Positions 26,591 to 37,900 of a stretch of DNA of 64,000 nt are shown here, piece by piece. The stretch spans positions 1,604,501-1,668,500 of the forward strand of contig OX621166.1 in NCBI GenBank assembly GCA_951640195.1, given 5' to 3'. Under the pieces are notes generated by a model. That model searched no databases, had not been told where the DNA came from, and saw nothing but the letters and a program-made list of their open reading frames with translations. The position numbers were made by a program, and so were the translations under genes. Source of the DNA: Porpolomopsis calyptriformis (lineage: Eukaryota; Basidiomycota; Agaricomycetes; Agaricales; Hygrophoraceae). Positions within the stretch are counted from its first letter, which is position 1. The number at the start of each line of letters is the position of its first letter.

Positions 26591-27145
26591 CTACCCCAAG
26601 AGAAGATGGGAGGCACAATAGAAAGGAGCTATCAAAGAAATTGTGAAAATCAAAGAAATAGAAGAAATTGGAAAATCGGAGCACTCTCTAGAGTGCTAGA
26701 GGTGATTGAAGAGGCTCAAACATGAAGGACTAGATGTGGGACGATGGAATCTATCTTCCTTCTCTATGATACAAACATATCTACAAGTAAATATATCTGA
26801 AAACAAAGATCCCTTTATGTACTATATAGTAAAGGGATGAGACTTCTGAATGAAGCCACCAGTGAAAGGGTTGATGGAAATGATGAAGATATACACAATG
26901 GATATCTGGCTATCAGATGCATCCTTTGATATGAGCTGCAATTGCAAATCGAAGGATCAAGGAATTTAGAGAAATTTGAAGAAATTTGGAGAATTCAGAG
27001 ATAGATCGATGGACGGGAAGCTAAATTGCATAGTTGGGGACATTATAGCAGTGTAGTAGACATCTTGGGGATCACATAGATATATGGAACATGTCCTTCA
27101 GAGCTCAGGGGACCAAGGGGTCATATCAACGCTCAGGGGGGGTAC
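26591..27145. other. Degenerate transposon sequence
   Basis: AT-rich, with only short frames. It lies upstream (minus strand) of the Plavaka remnant and probably belongs to it. A G-rich run (GCTCAGGGGGGG) sits directly left of the 27,146 LTR and resembles a polypurine tract. No gene is supported. Confidence 0.4.
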
Positions 27146-27544
27146 TGTCACTGTCGCAATTTTTCTTCTTTTCTTTATCTTATCTCATGTCAACCCATAT
27201 CTTATCTTGGGATTCCCCACATTCTTTCATTGGGATTCCCCATTGCCTTTCTCTGGGATTCCCCACTACTCTATCCATATGTGGACACCTTTCATTTCCG
27301 TTATGTTTCAACCCCTTATGATTTGTCATTGATCACGATGACTCATCTCTTATCTCTACACATGTTTATGTTACACTGACTCACACAGATAAGTAGTCAG
27401 TATATAAGGAGTACCTCTTGTACATATCAGACCTTAAGTCTGATTACTTGTTAGCTACTCATAACAAGGACTTAGAACAATACCTCTACCTCTTGGGACA
27501 GAACACCCAAAGTAAAACGCGTTCTAAACAACTGGTTTATAACA
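27146..27544 (+). mobile_element. 5' LTR of a truncated Ty3/Gypsy element (399 bp)
   Basis: Starts TGTCACTGTCGC and ends GGTTTATAACA. U3 carries three GGGATTCCCCA repeats, TGACTCA motifs and TATATAAGG (27401). The segment immediately after the LTR (AGAATCAGACTTCC) resembles the sequence following the 5' LTR of the complete element at 38,901, so this is read as a 5' LTR rather than a solo LTR. Confidence 0.75.
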
Positions 27545-27708
27545 AGAATCAGACTTCCTTCTGGTTCTCTCCCACTTGCTTATCCAAACACCCTTCGTCA
27601 CTGTGATCATCGACATCACCCTTCTCACTCCTACCCATTCCCATCCTGGCTTCTACCGACAACTCAGACGCTGAACAATATGAAGACCCTCTTTCGAGAT
27701 CAACCTTC

Positions 27709-27978
27709 TCAGCTACTATCTGAGATCAAGAACCCTCCTTTTCCTCTGATCTTGTCACAACTGTAGTTGCAAGTCTTTTCATTGATCACAAGGCAGGCCT
27801 TGGAGCTTAATAGGTCTAGGAGGATATAGAAGAAGGTTCTGACAGGAACGTCTTCATAAAGGGTAATGATTCCTTCCGTGTTAAGTTTGACTTCTATGAA
27901 GAAGTTCTGTTGTGGGTTAAATCCGTTGCGTGCCTCTGCTGAGAGTTTAGGGAATATAGGTATGAACAGTTGGCTCAA
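27709..27978 (-). CDS. Unrecognised ORF in transposon leader (divergent partner)
   Basis: An open frame of about 90 codons with plausible protein character (FFIEVKLNTEGIITLYEDV, FFYILLDLL). No ATG fits well; the frame continues upstream to about 28,010. A TATATAAAC box on the minus strand at about 28,109-28,117 would suit a start near 28,050. No family is recognised. It may be part of the same inserted segment as the plus-strand gene at 28,470. Confidence 0.3.
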   Translation of the reverse strand: MSQLFIPIFPKLSAEARNGFNPQQNFFIEVKLNTEGIITLYEDVPVRTFFYILLDLLSSKACLVINEKTCNYSCDKIRGKGGFLISDSS

Positions 27979-28413
27979 TAGTTGTGAGTTTATGTTTCTC
28001 TTTTCTTGTTCTGATGGAAAAGAAGTCTGATGATTCTAATTGCATTTGTGCTACTACAAGTAATCTCACAGGAGGACAAAGTGATGATCCACTTTGCCCT
28101 CAGGGTTTATATAGTATTTCCAAAGTAGGAGTCATTATGAGTCAGCTTCTGCAGTCACCCCATTTTCTATTGTTCACAGCCTTCAATTAAGGTTTACCAT
28201 TGTTCTTAGTCATACTGCGGGAGGCTGTGTGCTTTTGATGACTCAATTCTATTGGGCATAGCCTTCCACAGCATTGGGCTGTGTTGTCTCATAACTGGTT
28301 CCTATTGTTCTTCTGGTCATGAGATTGCCATTGTTTCTATCTCTTGTCCAGCGTATTGGGTTTCTCTTCTTTGACTGAGGAATCTCCTTTTGGTCCTCCC
28401 TTTGTACATGAGT

Positions 28414-28422
28414 GTATAAAAG
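28414..28422 (+). promoter_or_regulatory. TATA box of the 28,470 gene
   Basis: TATAAAAGG about 50 bp before the ATG at 28470. Together with the opposite TATATAAAC at about 28,110 it makes a roughly 300 bp divergent promoter that also holds TGAGTCA/TGACTCA and several ATTGTTC motifs. Confidence 0.5.
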
Positions 28423-28469
28423 GTGTGGAGTTGTATCCCTATGCTTCAGTTCAATCCTCGTCCATCATC

Positions 28470-29300
28470 ATGACTTCCTCCCACCAAGGCCACTACGTCT
28501 GATTCTTCAAGCAGTCTGGGGTGGTGCATCGCACTGCCCCCATCTTCCTTGATTGTGATTCATTCCACTACTACCTTCAGTGTATCCCCTCCGATGCCGA
28601 TCTCTGTTGGTTGTCTTTCTGTTGCTTTGCTTGTGGTGGCAAGCACAAGGTTAAGAAGTGTCCATATGTTCACTGGCTGATCCAGCATGCTTGTGGTTTG
28701 ATAGAGGATCCACTTGGTAAGTGTCTTGTTTTGTCTTTGTTAGTCCATGTTTATTGATAATAGGCTTTTCCTTTCTAGCTTGGGATGATTACGCCCCTCC
28801 CCCTACTTCCCAGCTCCCTTTGGAGGAGCAGGTTAATTGGGGGTCAGATAAGTGGGCTGACTCTCTTCCTCTTGTTAAGAAGGAGGCAGTTGATTGGGCT
28901 GCCAGTCCCCCTTTCCATCCTTGGACCCCTGGTCCATTAAGTCCTCTATCTAGTGGTAATGCCCTCAACTCTCTCGCCCTCCTCGTAATTGCTAATCCTT
29001 TATCTTTTAGTTGAAGATTTGTCCTTGTTGTTGACCAATGTTAATGTCAAGATTGAAGAAGAAGAAATTCCCCCTAGTTTGTTGTGGAGTCCTACCAACA
29101 ATTGGTTGGGTGAAGAGGTGAGGAAGATTGCGATGAGTTTTGTTGAGGGGAAGGCTGCTGAGTTGCAGGCTTCTGGTGGAGATACCAATGGGGCAATCTA
29201 TTGGGGTAATAAGTTGGCCACATTAGATGGTCAAGTAGTTTCGAGTTTTGTAGAGTTTTTGAGGGACAGTATGGTGCAGGAGATTGCCAAGATGGACTAG
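28470..29300 (+). pseudogene. Unrecognised Cys/His-containing gene inside a retrotransposon leader, one in-frame TGA
   Basis: ATG 28470 begins MTSSHQGHYV, then TGA 28500-28502, then the same frame continues for about 70 codons with a Cys/His cluster (CCFACGGKHKVKKC...H...H..C) that could bind zinc. A GTAAGT...CTAG intron (about 28,715-28,780) leads to WDDYAPPPTSQLPLEEQ, and another intron (about 28,955-29,010) to a helical C-terminus (NNWLGEEVRKIAMSFVEGK) ending at TAG 29298. A TATA box precedes it and an AATAAAG lies downstream near 29,358. If TGA is a decayed CGA, the protein would be about 230 residues. It sits between the 5' LTR and gag of the truncated Gypsy element, either as an extra ORF of that element or as part of a roughly 1.7 kb insertion. 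No known family matched by eye. Confidence 0.45.
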
Positions 29301-29687
29301 TTTAATAGTTAGTCAGACATGGACCTCCCTTTTTGTATAAATAGTCTCTGCTGCCAATAAAGACAGCCCCCTTCCGAAACGAACAGCTACAGCAAAGAAA
29401 AGAAAAGAATGGAATTTTAAGAGAGTGAATGCCAATTTCATGACAGATCTTGAGGAAACACTAGCTGCCCCACCCCTGCCCCTGCTCCTACTCCTCTAGG
29501 ACCACGAACTTGATCGAGAACAAGAGGACTCTTCTCTTCATCTTCAACTTCAGCAACAAGACCAATTCACCAAAGAGCTGCCACCCCACCAGGACGATAC
29601 AGTTCCCTTTACTCCCAACTTTCTTCTGCGACATCAACACCAACACCAACAGCTCCAACAACTCCACTACCCACGATATCTACCAAC

Positions 29688-31180
29688 ATGTCAGGAACAT
29701 CCACTAATGCCCCTACCAATCCTTCTATGGATCTTACGACCTTAATGGCCACCGTTCGCCAACTTGAGCAGACCATTGCTCAACAAACTCAGCTGATCGT
29801 TCAGCTTCAACAACAACAGCAACCCCCTCAACCCCCTCAGCCCCCTCAACAACCTCTTTTACCTCAACAACCTGCTCCTCCTCCTATCAAGATTGCAAAA
29901 CCTGATGAATATGATGGGTCTGCAGCCAAATGCCTCAACTTCATTCAGGCTTGTCGTCTAGTTCTTGACAACAGCCTGTGGTCTGACAGACAAAAGATAA
30001 CCTATGTCTTGTCGTTCATGAAGATCGGTGTCGCCCAATCATGGGCTCAACAACAGACCCAGGTGTTATGTCGGCAGTTGAAACTCAGGTCGCTAGACGT
30101 GAAGCACGAAGAGCCCAGCGCATAAGCTGGGGGTGACAACGTTAAAGAACAAGTCTAAGGGAGATACAAGCATTCTGTACTCTACTTATATCTACCCGGG
30201 CCTGGGCTGTGATTGTGATAACCACGGCGACGATCCATGGAACGGCTGACTAATGCGCAGCTACTGCGGAGCACGTCTTCATCAACCAATGGCGTTATCA
30301 CCTCTAATCTATGAGAAGATAAGATAAGAGATTAGATAAGATGAGATAAGACGAAAAAGGAAAGTTGTTGGGGCGACAAAATGAAGTGACCGTAACACCA
30401 GGACTTTAATTGCAATCAGTGGATTGGAGCTGACTATGAGGATTTTATGGAGTTGATTGAGGATAGTTTTGGAGACATTGATGCTAAAGCAATGGCACAG
30501 GTCAAAATTCAAAAGGTAACCCAAGGATCTTCCACTGTGGACAATTATAATGTATGATTTGGAGCTCTCACAGATGAAACTGGATTCAACAATGACGCAC
30601 TCAAAGTTTTCTACTGAAATGGCCTTGATCCCCGGATCCTCGAAAGGATCTATGCCCTTGATCCCATCCCACCTACCCTCAACACATGGAAGAGAAAAGC
30701 TTCCATCTTCGACCAACAACATCTTGAACTTGCACTTGAGCGTTGTGCCGCTCCCCAGAGTAACTACTACACTCCCAGGGAAACCATGGCTCAACTGGCG
30801 ACCTGAACTCCCTCCTCTGCTCCTATCAAACAGGAGACAACTTCCTCTTCATCAATATCACGTGTTCCATGAGGCAACTGCTATCGTTGCAGAGAACTAG
30901 GTCATTAGGTGAACAAGTGTCCAAATTCCCCTCTCGCCTCTTCTCCGTCAGTGCGCCCATCAAGTAGTGCCCCTGCCAGATGACAAGGAAGACCAAACAC
31001 AGGGTGAGGTTGAGGACGAAGCATATGAGGCATTGAGACGGCATGAGTCAATGAGATGGTTTCCTCAGCTACTACAGAGGAAACTATCTGAGTGGTGGAC
31101 AACTGTGGGATCGATTGCTGGCCGAAGGAGAGAAAAGCTCAGCTCGTCAAGGAACTGAAAGAACAAGGTTTTTACAGAGT
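29688..31180 (+). pseudogene. gag of the truncated Gypsy element, split by a solo LTR
   Basis: Starts MSGTSTNAPTNPSMDLTTLM, followed by a Gln/Pro-rich linker and a capsid-like region (DEYDGSAAKCLNFIQACRL, KITYVLSFMKIGVAQSWAQ). The solo LTR at 30064-30397 plus its duplication adds exactly 339 nt (3 x 113), so the gag frame resumes unchanged: FNCNQWIGADYEDFMELI. Stops TGA 30555 and 30615 follow. A CCHC knuckle is visible (CYRCRELGH-stop-VNKC), with TAG 30906 inside it. Protease follows in the -1 frame. Confidence 0.8.
30064..30397. mobile_element. Solo LTR, 334 bp, target duplication CCAGG
   Basis: TGTTATGTCGGCAG...GACCGTAACA (TG...CA) flanked by CCAGG at 30059-30063 and 30398-30402. It is more GC-rich than its surroundings and ends with a cluster of GATA-type AGATAAG motifs (30,312-30,350). 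It is unrelated by eye to the other LTRs in the window. Orientation is not assigned. Confidence 0.88.
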
Positions 31181-31666
31181 CCGAACGTTTTACCTGCCGT
31201 TACAGACATACCTACTCAAGAATGTACCATCACCCCATGCAATCTATTTCGAATTCTTGGTGCTCTTGAAGAAGGCAATCTCGGACTCATTTTGGATGTT
31301 TGGATTGAAGCTACCGACACTGGTCGATGTATTCTGGCCACTGCTCTGGTTGATAGTGGAGCCTCTGGAAATTTCGTGGATGAATCCTTTGCAACTCACC
31401 ACAATTTTACTCTAACACGATTGGAAACCCCAATCCCTGTATGGAATACTGATGGATCTGAAAACCGAGGTGGACCCATCGAGAACGATATTGATATTTG
31501 GTTAGAGGCTCCTAGAGGACACAATGAACGGATCCGATTGGAAGTGACTGATCTCAGATCTAAGACAGATATTATCCTTGGCTTCCTGTGGCTCAAAAAG
31601 CACAACCCCAACATCGATTGGAAAGAGGCAACACTGGCTCTGGATAGCAAAGAGATCCTCCATTGA
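31115..31666 (+). pseudogene. Retropepsin (protease) region of the truncated Gypsy element
   Basis: Aspartic protease motif ALVDSGASGNFVDESF with downstream TDIILGFLWLKKHNPNIDW, the Ty3/Gypsy protease pattern. It is in the -1 frame relative to gag. It ends at TGA 31664; RT-type sequence continues in the neighbourhood (YAIELDETFKPTKG and, from 31,925, LEMDHLYKFIDENL). Confidence 0.8.
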
Positions 31667-32139
31667 TGGATAGTTGGTGATGCAGAGTCACTGGGAATGG
31701 AATTGGTCACGCTGGCTATGAATCGACGCGTATCGAAGTCAGATGAATCCCAAGCCAGCACAGTGGAAGAAGATATGTGAAAGTTTGTACCAGAGGTATA
31801 CTGGAAAGACTATTCTAGCGTCTTTGCCAAAGAATCCTTTGACTGCCTTCCACCGCATTCGGAGTTCAACTACGCCATAGAACTGGACGAAACCTTCAAA
31901 CCAACCAAAGGCACAAAATATGCAATGTCCCCTCTTGAGATGGATCATTTATACAAGTTCATTGATGAAAACCTATCTACTAGACAAATACGAACTTCTA
32001 AGTCAAAACAGGTCTCTCCATTCTTCTTTGGAAAGAAAGCTGAAGAAGTAAACGCTAAAGGCAAAAGTGCTGGCTTACATCCTATCAAAGACTATCACTA
32101 CCTCAATGAACACACAGTTCCTGACCATTACCCCCTTCC

Positions 32140-32334
32140 TGTAAGGATTGGGGATAAGTTATCACACTTTGCTCAATACCAGGATATGCACAGAACCAAT
32201 GTATTGGGGCAATCTGGTATAAGCGGGAGTGGGATGTAAACTTATTGTTTACCTAAGCGTAACCAGTACTTAAGGTATCCGGTACAAATATGTACAAACA
32301 CAGCATGGTGGCTGTATGTAACATATCTGTTACA
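32140..32334 (-). mobile_element. 3' LTR of the large minus-strand Gypsy element (195 bp)
   Basis: On the minus strand TGTAACAGATATGTTACATA...CCAATCCTTACA (TG...CA, 195 bp). It is immediately preceded on that strand by a purine tract (AAGCCGAAGGGGGAGG, about 32,336-32,352), the expected plus-strand primer. It closely matches the 195 bp LTRs at 48,824 and 51,865. The left flank is Gypsy RT sequence; no matching target duplication is found at 49,019. Confidence 0.9.
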
Positions 32335-32480
32335 TCCTCCCCCTTCGGCTTAACTGCTGGGGTAAGTTAAGCCTGATAGCCAGGCAGAATACACATAAAA
32401 CAGTCTATAAACTACATAGAAAGAACTAAGAGAAATAGAAAATAAATGCTGTAGTAATACAACTGCGGCGATAACTACAT

Positions 32481-34718
32481 TCATCCATAGTCCATTGGGA
32501 CGTCAGGTATCTCTGACGTACTATCAATACGTTCCTGAAGCAAAGCTTGCTCAGGTTCGGGGATCGGCAAGCCAAGTGAGACTTGCTCGCTATCACTGCC
32601 TGGCGGCGCAGCGCTGTCTTGTGAATCATGCCATGAACGGCGTCGCGACGTGCGGGACGAGTCCCAGCCATGGGGTGGTCCACACTCGGCGAGCGTGTAT
32701 GTGATTTGTCCATGCCGAGTGAACGAGTTAGATGCATCAAATGCGTCTTGGGTGATCAGGCCCGCGGATGGGGTGACAGACTTGTCATTAGACGAGATAC
32801 GAGACTGAGGACGTCCGTCCGGGAACCATGTGTCATTTCCGTCACGAAGTGACAAAGGAATGCCATTCCTTGCCAGTGTAGTACGTACAGACTCTCTGTA
32901 TGTCTCGAGGGAGGATAAGTCCGAGACATTACCCTGGAGGGTGTCCTCGAGCCATTGGAAGGCATAGACAAAGGCATCGTCCGCCTGTTCAAATGTAATG
33001 CCTTGTCCGGCGAAGAACGGAATGAGGGATTGTTCCATGACATTGGATGATCCAGAGTACCGGGCTAGTTCTCTGGTGGGTTCCACAATGGACAGGTTCG
33101 ATCCTGTCACAAGTGAGCGATAGCGGCTGGGCATTCCAAACAGGAGGGCCGCCGCTCTAATGTATTGCGACTGTATCTGGTTGGCGTCTGTCGATGATCC
33201 GGCGGGAGCACGGGTCTTAGGTGACTTTGGTTTGTGTTGACTAACCAAAAGCATCCTGCGGAGGCTTCGCAGCGAAATGCTGCCATCTCATTCTAAGCGC
33301 ACTCCAGGGTGCGCAGCATGGCAGTTTATGTAGAACCAACGAGCCCACTCTTCCGGGGAACTCATGGCAGTTGGCTGAGATGGGTTAATCTGTCCAGGCA
33401 CAGAAGAAGTCAGCACCTGTACAGGTGCGTCGGTGGAATCACCTGAAGCCCAGGAGGGAACTCTCCAATTGATTAACGAGATGCGTTGAGTGTCTGTTCT
33501 GCTCTCTCAAGGAGTCGCCTGCGCTGTCGTGACGAATGATCGCGCGAGTTTGAGAGCCTCGTTATTGCCCAATTCTTGGGCTTGAATGAACAGAGTGCGC
33601 CATTGGCACGCGTTGACTGGGTATCCGCGGTCATCTGCAGATTGAGTTCCATGTGGAGGGGGTAGTTCCATCGCTTCGTTTCATCGCGCTGCTTCAGCGC
33701 TTGCACCAACCTGGATGGTCTGGTCAACAGGTGAGTAGTGGGCCCCAGCAGGGATGCTGGGCCAAGCAGTAATGGTCGAGTGCTTCTTGTGCTGTTTGAT
33801 CATCTCGCCACTAGGGCCAGATTGATTATTCACTCCCAGATCTGGGAGGTTTGGGAACTTGACATACGAGGTGGGTTGAAGGCGAGCCTTCAGTTCCTCA
33901 TTCTCTTGAATGATTTGAGGGAAGTGTCTCTTGATGTACGCGTTATCCTCCTTGTCGAGGTCTTCGAACATCGGGCCACAGCCCGCTAACTCGTTGTCCA
34001 AGTACGGATCAAAATGTTCCATATCGGCTCTTCGTCGAGCCTCCTCATCTGTTTCTTTTTCCTTGCCCTTGTCTTGGGCAGAGGGGTTCTTGGTCACAGG
34101 GCTGGCCACCCTTGTGTATTCTGACGATCGCGAATGCGATCCCTCAGTACGGGAGTGCTTGCGCTTTCCTAGCGATTTGGCTTCGCTAGTGTCGTTAGAC
34201 TTGTTCAGCTTGGCTATAAGCTGATTGGCTTGATAAAGCTCATCTTGAGTTTGTTCATAACAAGTGCGATAGTAATCACCATCGTCTTGAGCCTTCTCGA
34301 GTGAGACGGTTAGGTTTCGGATCTCTGTTACGAGTTCCTCTTGGTGTGCCTTGTGGCAGTCATCGAATGCCTCTTTCAACAAGGCGTCTTGGTATACACT
34401 GTCTTCAACAACATGCATTACATAGTCTTTGCAGACTTTACACCTCTGGTGACTGGAGTGTATCGTGATGTTGATGGTGCTGTTACACACCCATGTTTTC
34501 GGGGGTAACTCTGATGAGTTACTTGTGTTTTGTCAAGAGTGGTGCTCTCTCTCCCCTTCAGAAGAGGGCCCACGCCATGTCTGGCGCGGGGGTCTGATGA
34601 CTTCGTCAGGACCAGCTATTAGCTGATCCCCGTCGTCTTCCACTGTTTCTGGTGGTCTCGGGTCTACGGGGCGGGGGCTTGCTCTTACACTTGTGGGTGT
34701 GCTATTTTCATTCGACAT
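32481..34718 (-). pseudogene. Third ORF of the large Gypsy element, 745 codons, function unknown
   Basis: One frame from ATG 34718 (MSNENSTPTSVRASPRPVD) to the stop at 32481, broken only by four TGA codons: 34533, 33681, 33507, 33288. Features: Pro/Glu-rich N-terminus; a CxxC pair (HQRCKVCKDY); a coiled-coil-like stretch (ELVTEIRNLTVSLEKAQDD); a Lys/Arg/Ser-rich stretch (SLGKRKHSRTEGSHSRS) that could be a nuclear signal; acidic DLDKEDNAYIKRHFPQ; and a structured-looking C-terminal half (SQYIRAAALLFGMPSRYR, FEQADDAFVYAFQWLEDTL). No signal peptide or membrane segment is seen, so it does not look like an envelope protein despite its position. It has its own TATA box about 50 bp upstream. No family is recognised. 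Confidence 0.75.
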
Positions 34719-34767
34719 CGTTGTATGGGGTAGAAAATTTTCTACCGTTGTTTTTTGTTTGTTGTGC

Positions 34768-34774
34768 TTTTATA
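34768..34774 (-). promoter_or_regulatory. Internal TATA box ahead of the third ORF
   Basis: TATAAAA on the minus strand (context TTGTATAAAAGC), 50 nt upstream of ATG 34718, in the 245 bp gap after the pol stop. The gap also holds inverted repeats (CACCCCAATTGGGGT; AGAAAATTTTCT). This suggests separate transcription of the third ORF. Confidence 0.55.
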
Positions 34775-34963
34775 CAAGTCACGCTTAGACTTGTGGCATC
34801 ATTTTGGTGCCTCTAATTACCCCAATTGGGGTGAGTCCGCCACCGGACCAGGTATGTCCAGTCCATTGATTGCCGATTAAGGCAATTATCGGTCGTGCTT
34901 GGTTTAGCGCGCATACGAGGTGTGCTTGTCGGCACGCCTCAAGGCTCTGAGTGCCGTCGGCAT

Positions 34964-37900
34964 TCAGTGCCTCTTAACTGGCCGTCTTGGCAGTTGAAGA
35001 GGGGTATCTACACCCATTAGGGTTAGATATTTATCTAGAGCACTAAGCTCTTTACACGATGAGATGGGCTCCCAAGTCATGTCTCTGAGGTTCCAATGAA
35101 CCTCCAACTCGAGTTTTCGGTTGTCCCACCTATGGCCGACTATTTCGTCGACTAACCATTCGGTTTGAAGTGGTTCACCGAAGTCGTAAGCATCTACTGA
35201 CGCTCGGTTAGGGAATAATGCATCATCGTTTGGATGGTGCGGATGCAGCAAATTTATGTGAAAGCGCAGATGAATCCGTCGCTTCGCAAGCTCGTCGGGG
35301 AGTTCCAACTCATAGTTGGATTCATTAGGAAAGGCCCGTACGACTTTGTACGGCCCAATGAACCTTGGCATTAGTTTCCCTGCTCTACCTTGCGGTAGTT
35401 TAAGGTTCTTAGTCGATAGGTACACGAAGTTGTTTACTTTAATCGATGGTTCTTCCCTTCTACACTGATTAGCATAGTGTCTTTGAAATACGTGATGCGC
35501 AATGATCGCGTCGTAAGCAGCTGCAAGATTCTGCAGCGCTTGTTGAGCAAATGCTTGGACACCTGGCGGTGTCTCAGCAGTATTTTCTACCTGCTTAATC
35601 ATAGCAGGCATATATGCTCCGTTCAGCTCGAATGGGGCGAAGCCTGTAGCTTCACTAATACTTGCATTAATTGCGAATTCGGTCATTGGGATCTTTGCGA
35701 TCCAGTCTTGTTGATCCAAGCTTACGGTTGCTCAGAGGATTTGACCTATTGAATGATTAGCTCGTTCAGTTGCGCCATCCATCTGAGGATGGAAAGATGT
35801 AGATATCAATAGTTTAGCTCCTAAGAGCCTGTGAAGTTCGCTCCACCATTTGGAGGTAAATTTTGAGTCTCTGTCTGAGACTATACTTTCGGGAAGGCCG
35901 TGAAGCCTTACTACTTCTTTTAAGTAGATCCACAAAAGCTCTAACACTTTCATTTTAGTATTCACTGGAATTAGGTGGATCATTGATGTCATTCGACAAA
36001 TGACTACCCAAAGGTAATTGTACCCGTCAATTTCAGGAAACGGACCAATAAAGTCTATTCCTATTGATTGCCATGGTTTTGTGGGTATGGGTAATGAATG
36101 CAACAGTCCTGTCAGTCGCTGCATATTATCTTTCGACATTTGACAAGTCTGACACGACTTGCAGAATTGTTTAACATGGCTAAACATCTTAGGCCACCAG
36201 TACCATCATCTTACGTAGTCGGCGGTACGTTGTGGACCAAAATGGCCCACTATTGAGTGTGCTTGATCAATGATCAGGCCGAAGATTGATTCTTGCCCCA
36301 TCTTTGCAGATGGGATACATAGTACTTCCTCTCCCCCCAAATTCTTGGACCAAATCAGGCCTTCACGGACAGTGAACGCCTTATGGTGATCAGGGTTCTC
36401 AAGAACCTTGCTAAATAATGCGTCGGATATGTATCCTCTGCGAATCGCTACTGTCAGAGATTCATCATGCTCTATATGAGCGCGCAAGTTCTCTCCCTGT
36501 TTATGGGATTGGAATATTGTTGGATCATCTGGGGACAATCTCAATTTTTTCATCGGTTCCATTTCTGGAATCGGAACTAGTGCGAGCGCTGCCGCTTGCG
36601 CATCTCTATCTTCTTCTCTTTCGAGAAGACGATTACTTTGGCATCGTTGAATGTCTTCGACGACCTGGATAGCCTTCATTTCGATGGCTCCAGTATTAAT
36701 TTCGTTTAGATGATCCCAAGGGAGATCATCCTTTTCTGGGTCTAGATGTATATCTACGTCTACGTATTCGCTCATAGGATGAGCGTCATACCATGTATCA
36801 CTTTCATAATAACGTGATAATGCATCAGCAACTTTATTCAGTTGCCCTTTGACGAATGTTATGTCAAAGTCAAATCTTGACAGGTATTCCATCCAATGAG
36901 CTTGTCGGCTAGACAGGCATCTTTGCGTCTTGAAGAACTCAAGAGCTTGATGGTCGGTCACAATGTGAACCCGATATCCTATCAATTTGTCCTCCCATTT
37001 AAGGAGGGCTTCGAGTATCGCGATCGTTTCATGCTTGAATGTTCGGTAATTCCATTGAGCATCCGTAAACTTTCGCGATATAAATCCTGCTAGTCTGCAG
37101 GTTTGCCAGGTAGGACCTTGTCCGTACATTGCGCCGATGCCATGTATTGAGGCATCACAGATGACCCATATGGGTTCATCTTTCTTGTGACATATCGGCA
37201 CTAGTATAGGTGTCGAGCAGCATATCTGCTTTATCGTTTCAAAGCATTTATCATGGATTGGTCTCCACGCGAACGGTTGCCCGTTTGCTGTCATGGCTGC
37301 TAACGGCCCTGTATAACTTGAGATATCTGGCAGGAAATGTGCCAGATATTGCACGAGTCCTATAAATTTCTGGACATCGTTGTAATTGCGCGGCTGTCGC
37401 CAATCGCATATTCTTGCCATTTTATTGGCATCTGCATGTAGCCCTTTGTTGTCTATCTTATGACCTAGACAGTCGATCACATCGGCATACAGTTCGCACT
37501 TCTCCTCTTGGAGGTAGAACTTGTATTCTCGTAGTTTACCAAACATGAGACCCAAGTGTTTTTCGTGCTCCGAGATGGAAGCACTATAGATGAATAGATC
37601 GTTGAGATAGGCATGCATGAATATGCCAATAAAGTCTCGAAAGATCATTGTCATTACCTGCTGAAACATAGCGGGTGCGTTGCAGTCTCCTATCTGCATT
37701 GTATGGCTCACGTAGGTGCCATATATAGTTGCAAACGCGCTTTTATGCACGTCTTCAGGTACTGTCCATACCTGCTCATAAGCATCTGATAGGTCAATTT
37801 TTGACCTTATTGTTCCGCCGGCCACATCATATCTGATCTGGTCTTGGTCAGGAAAGGGCGTAATGTCCTTCAAAGTATTGTTGTTGCATTTACAACAATC

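Larger units (their letters stand above)
27545..32139 (+). mobile_element. Truncated Ty3/Gypsy element: leader, gag, protease, RT start
   Basis: Internal region of the element whose 5' LTR is at 27,146. Order: leader with extra ORFs, gag, protease and the beginning of RT. It is cut at 32,139 by the LTR of the large minus-strand element, in the middle of the RT motif after NEHTVPDHYPLP. Everything 3' of that point (rest of RT, RNase H, integrase, 3' LTR) is missing from the window. In-frame TGA codons at 30555, 30615 and 31664 and a TAG at 30906 show it is dead. Confidence 0.85.

Noticed and set aside
32481..34718. Third ORF as a retroviral-type envelope gene
   Set aside because: No signal peptide, no hydrophobic membrane segment and no glycoprotein-like Cys pattern were visible; only the position is env-like.
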